A stretch of 64,000 nt of DNA from Thermophilibacter provencensis (GTDB lineage Bacteria > Actinomycetota > Coriobacteriia > Coriobacteriales > Atopobiaceae): the NCBI RefSeq assembly GCF_030372065.1, contig NZ_JAUDEA010000004.1, positions 96,414-160,413 on the forward strand, read 5' to 3'. Below the pieces are notes generated by a model. That model was given only the letters and a program-made list of their open reading frames with translations, was not told the DNA's origin and ran no database searches. This document shows positions 1 to 7,337 of this stretch, one piece after another (position 1 is the first letter of the stretch; each line of letters begins with the position of its first letter). Position numbers and translations under genes: made by a program.

Positions 1-2
1 CG

Positions 3-857
3 CAGCCCATCGAGGACCGCACCACCAACGTCATCTATGACGCGCGGTGCTCGGACTCCGTCTTTGCCTGGACTGAGCTCGACTATACCTCGCGGAGCTG
101 GAAGCTCTACGCCTCCTCCTTCGCAAACGGTGCGCTCACGGGGGAGATCACAACGCTCTGGGAGGGCGACGCCAACTTTGATCCGGCGCCCTTTGCCGTC
201 TCCGGCTCGCACGTGATCTGGCAGGTCCAGCCCTCGACCTCCGGCACCCGCACCTCGGAGCACTCCTTCTGCTACCTCTGGCGCGCGGGCGACGCCGAGG
301 CCAAGGCGGTTGTGGAGTCGTTCGGTCGCTTTGCCACACAGCCGCAGGTCTCGGGTGACGCGGTGGTTCTCGCCCCGCGCGTGCGCAGCGACTCCGTGAT
401 CTACTACGGAGTGACGGCCTACTCCCTTTCTGACGACCTCTCCACCCAGCTTGACCAGCTCGTGATGCCCCAGAACGTCCGCCCCTTCCGTGCCACGCGC
501 GTGGGCGAGCGCTTTCTGGTCTCGGTTGAGGCGAGCTACAGCGCGGGCGGGCTTCTCGGACAGATGGGCACCTACATTGGTACGGCGTCAGGGGGCTTTG
601 CGCGCCTCAACCGCGAGCCGTCGGAGTGCGGCTGCGGCAAGGGCGACCTCTTCATCATCAAGAGCAACGCAACGTATCTGACAGTTGACCTCGCCAACAA
701 GCGCCTCTCCAGCCTCCCCTCCGCCGACCGCATCGTGGACTACGGAGAATACCCAGCTCGTACGGGGGAGTGCGACCTGTTTGTGACCTTCTCCACGGTC
801 AAGGACCAGGACACGGGATACCCCGCTTCCGTAACGGTACGTACCTTCCGCCTGTAA
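3..857 (+). CDS. Hypothetical protein, 5' truncated by window edge
   Basis: The reading frame is open from base 3 to the TAA at 855-857, so the gene starts before the window; at least 284 residues are visible. No catalytic motif is recognised. The chain alternates short hydrophobic strands with Trp/Tyr-rich turns (repeated segments such as VFAWTEL, HVIWQVQ and YYGVTAYSL), which looks like a beta-propeller or other all-beta extracytoplasmic protein. A CGCGKG motif sits near residue 205 of the visible part. It ends 90 bp before a response regulator on the same strand, so it may belong with the two-component pair, but this is only position-based. The function is unknown. Confidence 0.7.
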   Translation, partial: QPIEDRTTNVIYDARCSDSVFAWTELDYTSRSWKLYASSFANGALTGEITTLWEGDANFDPAPFAVSGSHVIWQVQPSTSGTRTSEHSFCYLWRAGDAEAKAVVESFGRFATQPQVSGDAVVLAPRVRSDSVIYYGVTAYSLSDDLSTQLDQLVMPQNVRPFRATRVGERFLVSVEASYSAGGLLGQMGTYIGTASGGFARLNREPSECGCGKGDLFIIKSNATYLTVDLANKRLSSLPSADRIVDYGEYPARTGECDLFVTFSTVKDQDTGYPASVTVRTFRL

Positions 858-947
858 GCCGGATTCGTCCGACGGCGGGTAGGGTAAACTAAATGCACGT
901 ACGGACCGCGCTTTGGCGCCAAGACGCAGACCACAAGGAGGCCCCTG

Positions 948-1670
948 ATGGCTTCGGACGAGAAGAAGATTCTGCTGGTTGAGGACGAGAAGGCCATTCG
1001 TGATGCCGTCGCGGCCTACCTCGAGCGCGAGAACTACATCGTGCGAGGCGTGGGCGACGGCCAGAGCGCGGTTGAGGAGTTTGAGAAGCACACCTTCGAC
1101 CTCGTGATTCTCGACCTCATGCTCCCCAAGCTCTCCGGCGAGCGCGTCTGCCGCGCCATCCGCGAGACCTCCAACGTGCCGATCATCATGCTCACTGCCA
1201 AGGGCGAGGTCGAGGACAGGATCATCGGCCTTGAGCTCGGCGCGGACGACTACCTCATCAAGCCCTTCTCGCCGCGTGAGCTCGTGGCCCGCGTGCGCGC
1301 GCTGCTCCGCCGTGCCCACACCGAGGCCGAGCCCGCCCTCGAGGTGCTCGACTTTGGCGACCTCGTGATCGACATCTCCGGTCACAAGGTTCTTGTGGAG
1401 GGTAAGGAGGTTGACCTCACCGCCTCCGAGTTCAAGCTGCTCACCACCCTCGCGCGCTACCCCGGCCGCGTCTACACCCGCATGGAGCTTGTCGAGAAGG
1501 TCCTGGGCTACGACTTTGAGGGCTACGAGCGCACCATTGACTCCCACGTCAAGAACCTGCGCGCCAAGCTCGGCGACGACCCGCGCAACCCGCGCTGGCT
1601 CTACACGGTGCACGGTGTGGGCTATCGCTTTGAGGCGTCCGAGAAGGCTGCCGACGGCTCGTCCAAGTAG
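948..1670 (+). CDS. OmpR/PhoB-family response regulator
   Basis: A 240-aa DNA-binding response regulator. The receiver domain (about residues 7-120) has the acidic pair E12/D13, phospho-acceptor D56 in LVILDLMLP, T83 and K105 (IKPFSPREL). The C-terminal winged helix (about 140-232) carries the family features SEFKLL, RVYTRMEL and RTIDSHVKNLRAKLGDDP. A strong AAGGAGG lies 7-8 bases before the ATG. The sensor kinase gene begins 6 bp after the stop, so the two are co-transcribed. Family assignment is firm; the stimulus is not visible. A PhoP-type role is possible because a secreted phosphatase elsewhere in the window has Pho-box-like repeats, but nothing links them directly. Confidence 0.95.
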   Translation: MASDEKKILLVEDEKAIRDAVAAYLERENYIVRGVGDGQSAVEEFEKHTFDLVILDLMLPKLSGERVCRAIRETSNVPIIMLTAKGEVEDRIIGLELGADDYLIKPFSPRELVARVRALLRRAHTEAEPALEVLDFGDLVIDISGHKVLVEGKEVDLTASEFKLLTTLARYPGRVYTRMELVEKVLGYDFEGYERTIDSHVKNLRAKLGDDPRNPRWLYTVHGVGYRFEASEKAADGSSK

Positions 1671-1676
1671 CCCCTC

Positions 1677-3197
1677 ATGTCGGCGCGCTTCGTAACGGGC
1701 GGAGGCGCTCACGAGGACGGCCCCGACCAGGGGCGCTCGCCCTCCTCGAGCGGCTCGTGGAAGACAATCAAGAGAATTCCCAAGGGAGGCCGTCCGTATG
1801 CGACGAGCCTCACCTTTGCCTTTGCGCTCACGGCGATCATGACCGCCCTCGTGCTGGTGGCGGTTCTCGGCGTTGTGTGGGAGGGCCAGTTCATGGCCTA
1901 CACGCGCCGCAACATGCAGTCCATTGCCACCTCAACGGCACAGGCCATCTCCGGCCTCTATGCCACCGAGGGCGAGTTCACGGACAACGTCATCTCCGCG
2001 GCGGAGTCCGCCTCGTCCATATCCTCGGACATCGTGGTGCAGGTGACGGACGCCGAGGGCAACGTCCTCTATGACGACACGTGGGCCACGACGGACGCCA
2101 CCTCCACAACCGGAAAGAAGACCGAGACCAACCCCGTGCCCACGTCGCGCGAGGCTGTGGTGAGCGCGCCCATCGTGGCGCCCAACGGAGACACCGTGGG
2201 AACTGTCCGCCTCTGGGCCCTTGGGTCCGACGCGCTGCTCACCAAGAGCGACTCGGCCTTCCGCTCCAACTCCTACGGCGCCATCGCAACGGCTGCGGCC
2301 ATCGCCGCCGTGATCGCGTGCGTCATTGGCTACTTTGTCTCGCGCGGCATCGCCCGGCCCATCCAGCGCATCACCTCGACGGCCAAGCAGATCAGAAACG
2401 GCGACCTCACCGCGCGCTCCGGCGTCACGGGCCCCGACGAGGTGGGCCAGCTCGGCGAGACCTTTGACGACATGGCAAGCACCATCGAGCGCGACCTCAA
2501 GCTCGAGCACCGTCTCACCGGCGATGTGGCCCACGAGCTGCGCACCCCGCTCATGGCGCTGCAGGCCACCGTGGAGGCCATGCAGGACGGCGTGCTCCCC
2601 GCAGACGACGAGCACTTTGAGACCGTTGCCTCCGAGGTGCGCCGCCTTTCTCGCCTCATAGACGCCATGCTGCGCCTCTCGCGCCTGGAGAACGGCACCA
2701 CGGAGATCAAGATCGAGAAGACCGACATGGTCTACCTCGTGAAGAGCCTTGTCTCCGCGCAGCACCAGCTCTTCCACGAGCAGGGCCTTCACCTGCGCTT
2801 TGTTGACGAGACGCCCCATGGCGAGCTCTACGCGGACGTTGACCCGGACCTCATCCGCGAGGCCGTGGTCAACCTCATGAGCAACGCCATGCGCTACACC
2901 AACGAGGATGGTTGGGTGAAGGTGTCCCTGCGCCAGGATCACGCAGACGTGCTCATTGCGGTGCAGGACACGGGCATCGGCATTGCCAAGGAGGACATCC
3001 CGCAGACCTTCTCGCGCTTCTGGCGCTCCGACGTGAGCCGCGAGCGCGTCTCGGGCGGCCTGGGCGTTGGCCTGGCCATCACCAAGGAGATCGTCGACCG
3101 CCACAACGGCACCATCCTCGTGGAGTCCGAGCTCAACAAGGGCACCACCTTCACGCTGCGCATCCCCCAGCGCCAGCCGCGCAAGCAGGAGCGCTAG
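1677..3197 (+). CDS. Sensor histidine kinase (HAMP-HisKA-HATPase)
   Basis: A 506-aa membrane histidine kinase, partner of the preceding regulator. There is a hydrophilic N-terminus, TM1 at about 46-67, an extracytoplasmic segment at about 70-200, TM2 at about 203-222, then HAMP (223-275). The HisKA motif DVAHELRTPL has phospho-acceptor H286. The ATPase domain has N403 in NLMSNAMRY, DTGIGI at 431-436 and GGLGVGLAI near 461. The start ATG lies 6 bp after the regulator stop without an obvious ribosome binding site, so the true start may differ or depend on translational coupling. The roughly 130-residue extracytoplasmic sensor shows no recognised ligand motif. Confidence 0.94.
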   Translation: MSARFVTGGGAHEDGPDQGRSPSSSGSWKTIKRIPKGGRPYATSLTFAFALTAIMTALVLVAVLGVVWEGQFMAYTRRNMQSIATSTAQAISGLYATEGEFTDNVISAAESASSISSDIVVQVTDAEGNVLYDDTWATTDATSTTGKKTETNPVPTSREAVVSAPIVAPNGDTVGTVRLWALGSDALLTKSDSAFRSNSYGAIATAAAIAAVIACVIGYFVSRGIARPIQRITSTAKQIRNGDLTARSGVTGPDEVGQLGETFDDMASTIERDLKLEHRLTGDVAHELRTPLMALQATVEAMQDGVLPADDEHFETVASEVRRLSRLIDAMLRLSRLENGTTEIKIEKTDMVYLVKSLVSAQHQLFHEQGLHLRFVDETPHGELYADVDPDLIREAVVNLMSNAMRYTNEDGWVKVSLRQDHADVLIAVQDTGIGIAKEDIPQTFSRFWRSDVSRERVSGGLGVGLAITKEIVDRHNGTILVESELNKGTTFTLRIPQRQPRKQER

Positions 3198-3246
3198 CCC
3201 CTCGACTGCCGAGAAGAACCGCGGCTCGGCGGCCCCGCACTAACGG

Positions 3247-3252
3247 TATACT
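3247..3252 (+). promoter_or_regulatory. Likely -10 element of purC
   Basis: TATACT stands 36 bp before the purC ATG in the 90-bp gap after the sensor kinase. A clear -35 is not evident in the GC-rich sequence upstream. That sequence holds a GCCGAG...CTCGGC hairpin at 3210-3232 without a T-run. Confidence 0.45.
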
Positions 3253-3287
3253 GATACGTTGACTGCAACGACGTTGGAGGGACGGCT

Positions 3288-4163
3288 ATGGCTATGGAAC
3301 TTCGTCCGGACTCGCACGGCAAGGTTCGCGACATCTATGACTGCGGCGACAGCCTGCTCATGGTTGCCTCGGACCGCATCAGTGCCTACGACTTCATCCT
3401 GCCCGACGAGATTCCCCACAAGGGCGAGATCCTCACGCGCATCTCGGCGTTCTGGTTCGAGCGCTTCAAGGACCTCATCCCCAACCACATGATCTCCTGC
3501 GACGTGGCGGACCTGCCGGCCGAGTACCAGCCCTATGCCGACTACCTGGCCGGCCGCTCCATGCTGGTCAAGAAGGCTCAGACCGTGCCCATCGAGTGCA
3601 TCGTCCGCGGCTACCTCACCGGCTCCGGCAAGAAGACCTACGACGAGGACGGCACCGTCTGCGGCATCAAGCTGCCCGAGGGCCTGGCCGAGGCCTCCAA
3701 GCTGCCCGAGCCCATCTTCACCCCCTCCACCAAGGCGGAGCTGGGCGACCACGACGAGAACATCTCCTTTGAGCGCTGCTGCGAGATCGTGGGCACCGAC
3801 GTTGCCGAGCAGCTGCGCGACGCCTCCCTCTCCATCTACAAGGCCGCCGCGGACTACGCCGCCGAGCAGGGCATCATCATCGCAGACACCAAGTTTGAGT
3901 TTGGCTTCATCGACGGCAAGCTCACGCTCATCGACGAGTGCCTCACGCCCGACTCCAGCCGCTTCTGGCCCGCCGACTCCTACGAGGAGGGCAAGGTCCA
4001 GCCGAGCTACGACAAGCAGTACGTCCGCGACTGGCTGCGCGCCAACTGGGACATGACCGGCGAGCCGCCGCGCATCCCAGCGGAGGTCATCGAGGGCACG
4101 TCCAGGCGCTACCAGGAGGCCTTCCAGATCATCACCGGCACCGAGTTCACGCCCGCCCGCTAA
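3288..4163 (+). CDS. purC: Phosphoribosylaminoimidazole-succinocarboxamide synthase
   Basis: A 291-aa SAICAR synthase: ATP-dependent joining of CAIR and L-aspartate in de novo purine synthesis, cytosolic. Family hallmarks seen are the N-terminal GKVRDIYD and SDRISAYDF motifs, the ECIVRGYLTGSG segment, the FEFGFIDGKLTLIDECLTPDSSRFW block and the C-terminal YDKQYVRDWL. Length is normal for the 290-300 residue type. The ATG follows GGAGGG by 6 bases; an in-frame ATG two codons later is a weaker choice. The gene stands apart from other pur genes (purH is 19 kb away). A small membrane protein gene follows after 34 bp. Confidence 0.97.
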   Translation: MAMELRPDSHGKVRDIYDCGDSLLMVASDRISAYDFILPDEIPHKGEILTRISAFWFERFKDLIPNHMISCDVADLPAEYQPYADYLAGRSMLVKKAQTVPIECIVRGYLTGSGKKTYDEDGTVCGIKLPEGLAEASKLPEPIFTPSTKAELGDHDENISFERCCEIVGTDVAEQLRDASLSIYKAAADYAAEQGIIIADTKFEFGFIDGKLTLIDECLTPDSSRFWPADSYEEGKVQPSYDKQYVRDWLRANWDMTGEPPRIPAEVIEGTSRRYQEAFQIITGTEFTPAR

Positions 4164-4197
4164 GAGGGGCGCGGCACACGTACCTGTAAGGAGTCCC

Positions 4198-4821
4198 ATG
4201 TCACTGCGAGACACCATCGAGGGCGCCCGCCGCGAGGCCGAGGGCAACGCCGTTGGAAGGCCGAGCAAGGAGGCCGAGAGCGTAAGCGCGCCCGAGGAGG
4301 AGAAGAAGGGCTTCTCGCGCAGCTCTGCCGCCAAGGCCCGTCCTGCCCGCGAGGCCGCCGCGTCCGTGCGCGTGTCCTCAAAGCCCAAGGCGGCCTCGGT
4401 CACCGAGACCAAGGAGGAGAAGCGCGACCGCAAGCGCCGCGAGCGCGAGGAGCAGGACATGCGCACGCGCGCCTACGACGCGCTCCTGCGCAGCGACCCC
4501 GATTACCGCAGGACCGAGAAGGTCTTCTGGATTGCGGTGGGCGTGGGCTTTGTCCTGGCCGTGGCCTCGCTCGTGCTGGCCTATGCCTTTGGCGACCAGA
4601 CCGACGTCTCCACCCCGATGGGCGTTGCCTCGGTGGTGACGCTCGTTGCGGCCTACGTGCTCATCATCGGCAGCTTCATTTACGACTTTGCCAAGCGTCG
4701 TCCCATCCGCAAGCGCGTTGAGTCCCAGCTGCGCGGCATCAGCGACAAGAAGCTGCTCGAGATCTTTGAGAAGCAGCGCGACGCCCAGCTCAAGAAGGAC
4801 GCCAAGAAGGGCAAGAAGTAG
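4198..4821 (+). CDS. Hypothetical two-TM membrane protein
   Basis: 207 aa with no recognised family. Residues 1-105 are highly charged and low in complexity (Lys/Glu/Arg/Ala rich). Two transmembrane helices follow at about 111-130 and 141-160, then a basic tail with many Lys (ends in KKDAKKGKK). Both ends are likely cytoplasmic. The ATG is preceded by TAAGGAG. It may be read through from purC (34-bp gap) or separately, but the chain gives no link to purine synthesis. Function unknown. Confidence 0.8.
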   Translation: MSLRDTIEGARREAEGNAVGRPSKEAESVSAPEEEKKGFSRSSAAKARPAREAAASVRVSSKPKAASVTETKEEKRDRKRREREEQDMRTRAYDALLRSDPDYRRTEKVFWIAVGVGFVLAVASLVLAYAFGDQTDVSTPMGVASVVTLVAAYVLIIGSFIYDFAKRRPIRKRVESQLRGISDKKLLEIFEKQRDAQLKKDAKKGKK

Positions 4822-4838
4822 AGGGTCCTTATCGCGTT

Positions 4839-4867
4839 TTGTCAGCGGGTTGTGCCGGTGATAGAAT
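4839..4867 (+). promoter_or_regulatory. Sigma-70-type promoter of tRNA-Arg(CCT)
   Basis: TTGTCA at 4839-4844 and TAGAAT at 4862-4867 are separated by 17 bp. The -10 ends 9 bp before the mature tRNA 5' end. Both hexamers are close to consensus. Confidence 0.8.
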
Positions 4868-4876
4868 AGCGTTCAC

Positions 4877-4952
4877 GCCTTCGTAGCTCAGGGGATAGAG
4901 CACCGCTCTCCTAAAGCGGGTGTCGGCCGTTCGAATCGGCCCGGGGGCACCA
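4877..4952 (+). tRNA. tRNA-Arg (anticodon CCT)
   Basis: 76 nt with encoded CCA (4950-4952). The acceptor stem GCCTTCG pairs with CGGGGGC using G-U pairs. The anticodon loop is CTCCTAA, giving CCT, which reads AGG. The T-arm carries the usual TTCGAAT. A terminator follows 8 bp downstream. Confidence 0.97.
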
Positions 4953-4960
4953 GTAAACTC

Positions 4961-4997
4961 GCAGGTCAGTGGCCATATGGCTGCTGACCTGCTTTTT
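4961..4997 (+). terminator. Rho-independent terminator after tRNA-Arg
   Basis: The stem GCAGGTCAG pairs with CTGACCTGC around a short loop that can itself pair (GGCCATATGGC), followed by TTTTT. Confidence 0.85.
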
Positions 4998-4998
4998 A

Positions 4999-5036
4999 TG
5001 ACAAAGGTTGACAAAGGTGACAGGCACTTTTGTCAT
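4999..5036. repeat. Family A intergenic repeat (TGACAAAGGTGACAGG type), short copy
   Basis: Two tandem GACAAAGGT words are followed by GACAGGCAC and an inverted TTGTCATGA. The same words build the large palindromes at 35557-35687, 43964-44036 and 47355-47447. It lies between the tRNA terminator and the pknB terminator. Confidence 0.7.
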
Positions 5037-5070
5037 GAAAAGACCCCGCCGAGAAGGTCTCGACGGGGTC
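5036..5070 (-). terminator. Terminator of the pknB cluster
   Basis: On the minus strand a stem GACCCCG(T)CGAGA pairs with a GCGGGGTC-type arm, followed by TTTTC, just after the pknB stop codon. The loop contains the word TTCTCGGC, which recurs through the window. Confidence 0.75.
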
Positions 5071-5082
5071 GTGCGCGGGCTG

Positions 5083-7221
5083 CTAGTTGCTGCTTAGCCC
5101 GGTGTGGGTGCCGGACTCGGCGCCCGTGGTGGTGCCGTTGTTGTCGCCGGTGGTGGTACCGGTATTGTCTCCCGTAGTGGTGCCGGTATTGTCTCCCGTG
5201 GTAGTGCTCGTGTTATCACCCGTGGTGGTGCCGGGTGTGCTGGGCTCATCATCGGGGTCCTGGCCAGGGAGCTCGGGATCGGTCTGCCCGGTGCTGGGCT
5301 CGGTGACGGTGGGCGTCTGGGTGGTGAGGACAATTTCGGCGCCCCTGGGGGCGGTGCCGGTGATGGACTGGCTCGTGACCTTGCCCTCGGCGGAGTTGCC
5401 TGACGCGAGGATGGGCGTGAAACCCTGGTTGCGCAGGGCGGCGGCCGCGTCGTAGTAGGAGTACGAGACCACGTACGGGACGTTGATCTCCTCGGGCTGC
5501 TCGGGCCCAAGGGAGACGTAGAGCGTCACCGTGGTGCCCCTGTCGTGGGACTCCCCGGCGCTCGGCGTGGTGTAGACGACGTTGCCCTCGCTCACGCTGT
5601 CGCTGTAGATGTACTGCGTGGGCGCAAGCTCAAAGCCGGCCTCCTCGATCTCGCTGGCAGCCGTCTCCTCGTCCTTGTTTGAGACGTCGGGGACGCTCTC
5701 CTGGCCGCTGCCGGAGGAGAGGTAGTAGGTGACGGTCTGCCCAACGCGGATCTTGGAGCCGGGCTCGTCGCTCTGGTCGCACACGCGGCCCTGCTCGATG
5801 TTCTCGTCCTCGCGAGACTCGCCCTCACGGCCGAGAAGGCCAACCTCCTGGAGCTTCCTCTCGGCATCCTCGGGCGTGAGGTTGGTGAGGTCGGGGACCT
5901 CGGTCTCCTCCGCGCCGGACGGGCCGCGGGAGATGCGGATGTTCACGCGCGTTCCCTCGGGGACCTCGCGCAGGGCGCTCGGGTCCTGGTCGTAGATCTG
6001 ACCCTCGGGGTAGTCCTCGCTAAAGCCGCGGTCAATGTCGCCAAGCTCGAGCCCGCGCTCCGCGAGGGCGTCCTCGGCCTGCTCCTGCGTCATGCCCGCA
6101 AGGCTGGGGATGGTTGCCATCGCGGTCCGGTTGCCCAGCACGCTCACCAGCGCAACGATGGCAATGGCCACGGCGGCTACGCCGCCAATGACGCCGAGAA
6201 CCACATTGCGCTTGTGCTTTCTCGCGCGCTCGGCCTCCTGCTCGGCGGCCTGCTCCGTGGCGCTCTGCCCACGGTAGCGGTTGGTGCGCTCCACGCGCGG
6301 CATCGAGGCCGTGCCGCTCGTGGCGGGGACCACGCCCGCGCCGCGCTCGAGCTTGTTGGTGGGCTGGGCGGGCAGCATGGAGGTTGCGGTGTTGACGGCC
6401 TGCATGCGCCCGGCGAGGTAGTCTCGCAGGGTGCGATAGAGCTCGTCGGCCGTCTGGAAGCGGTCGGCGGGGCTCTTCTGCATGCACTTGAGGATGATCG
6501 ACTCAAGGGACGGGTCCACGGCGGGGTTGAGCTGGCTGGGCGGCTTGGGCTGCTCGTTTACCTGCTTGAGGGCAACGGTGATGGCGTCGTCGCCCTGGAA
6601 GGGCACCTGCCCCGTGACGGCCTCGTACATGACGATGCCGAGCGAGTAGATGTCCGTGGTGGGGCCGAGGTCCTTGCCCTGCGTCTGCTCGGGGGAGACG
6701 TAGTGCGCGGTGCCGAGGACGGAGTTGTCCTGCGTGAGGTGGCTGTTCTTGGCGCGCGCGATGCCGAAGTCCATCACCTTGATGTTGCCGTCGGGCTGCA
6801 CCATGATGTTCTGCGGCTTGATGTCGCGGTGGATGATGTCGTGCTTGTGGGCCACGGAGAGCGCCTGGGCGATCTGCGAGCCAATCTGCGCGACCTTCTT
6901 GCAGTCGAGGGCGCCGTGCTTGCGGATGCCGCTCTTGAGGTCGGTGCCGCGCAGGTACTCCATGACGATGTAGTAGGTGTCCGCGTCCTTGCCCCAGTCG
7001 TAGACGGAGACGATGTAGGGGCTCTGCAGTGCCGCTGCGGCCTGCGCCTCCTGCTTGAAGCGCGCCGCGAAGGACGGGTCGTTGGCGTACTGCGGCAGCA
7101 TGGTCTTGATCGCCACGGTGCGGCCGAGGACCTCGTCAAGGCCGCGGTAGACCGTGGCCATGCCGCCCGCTCCGATCTTGTCCTGGACCTGGTAGCGTCC
7201 CCCGAGAACCATCGCTGACAT
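5083..7221 (-). CDS. pknB: PASTA-domain Ser/Thr protein kinase (PknB/PrkC type)
   Basis: A 712-aa receptor-like kinase thought to sense peptidoglycan fragments or lipid II and control growth and division. The kinase domain (1-270) has glycine loop GAGGMATVY, K39, HRDIKPQN (D133) and DFG (D151). A single TM helix spans about 340-362. Four PASTA units follow at about 366-434, 439-504, 508-572 and 579-637. The tail (665-700) is built of TTTGDN/G repeats, encoded by a short tandem repeat at 5122-5229, and may be a wall-spanning spacer. It is the last gene of the minus-strand growth cluster, 117 bp after the RodA-PBP gene. Confidence 0.97.
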   Translation of the reverse strand: MSAMVLGGRYQVQDKIGAGGMATVYRGLDEVLGRTVAIKTMLPQYANDPSFAARFKQEAQAAAALQSPYIVSVYDWGKDADTYYIVMEYLRGTDLKSGIRKHGALDCKKVAQIGSQIAQALSVAHKHDIIHRDIKPQNIMVQPDGNIKVMDFGIARAKNSHLTQDNSVLGTAHYVSPEQTQGKDLGPTTDIYSLGIVMYEAVTGQVPFQGDDAITVALKQVNEQPKPPSQLNPAVDPSLESIILKCMQKSPADRFQTADELYRTLRDYLAGRMQAVNTATSMLPAQPTNKLERGAGVVPATSGTASMPRVERTNRYRGQSATEQAAEQEAERARKHKRNVVLGVIGGVAAVAIAIVALVSVLGNRTAMATIPSLAGMTQEQAEDALAERGLELGDIDRGFSEDYPEGQIYDQDPSALREVPEGTRVNIRISRGPSGAEETEVPDLTNLTPEDAERKLQEVGLLGREGESREDENIEQGRVCDQSDEPGSKIRVGQTVTYYLSSGSGQESVPDVSNKDEETAASEIEEAGFELAPTQYIYSDSVSEGNVVYTTPSAGESHDRGTTVTLYVSLGPEQPEEINVPYVVSYSYYDAAAALRNQGFTPILASGNSAEGKVTSQSITGTAPRGAEIVLTTQTPTVTEPSTGQTDPELPGQDPDDEPSTPGTTTGDNTSTTTGDNTGTTTGDNTGTTTGDNNGTTTGAESGTHTGLSSN
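5122..5229 (-). repeat. Coding minisatellite in pknB tail
   Basis: About five imperfect 18-24-bp units encode TTTGDN-type blocks at residues 665-700 of PknB. The unit length is a multiple of three, so copy changes would alter tail length without a frameshift. Confidence 0.75.
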
Positions 7222-7337
7222 TGTCTCTCCTATCCACGCGCGGGATGCGCCCGCGTCTCCTCATGTTCGTCGTAGTTCGTTTCTGGCTGCGTCTCTGCTC
7301 GTCTTCCGTGCTCTTCTCGCCGTCTCGCCCCCCGTGC

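Noticed and set aside
588..1712. A 374-aa minus-strand open frame
   Set aside because: It covers the response regulator antisense and has no independent support.
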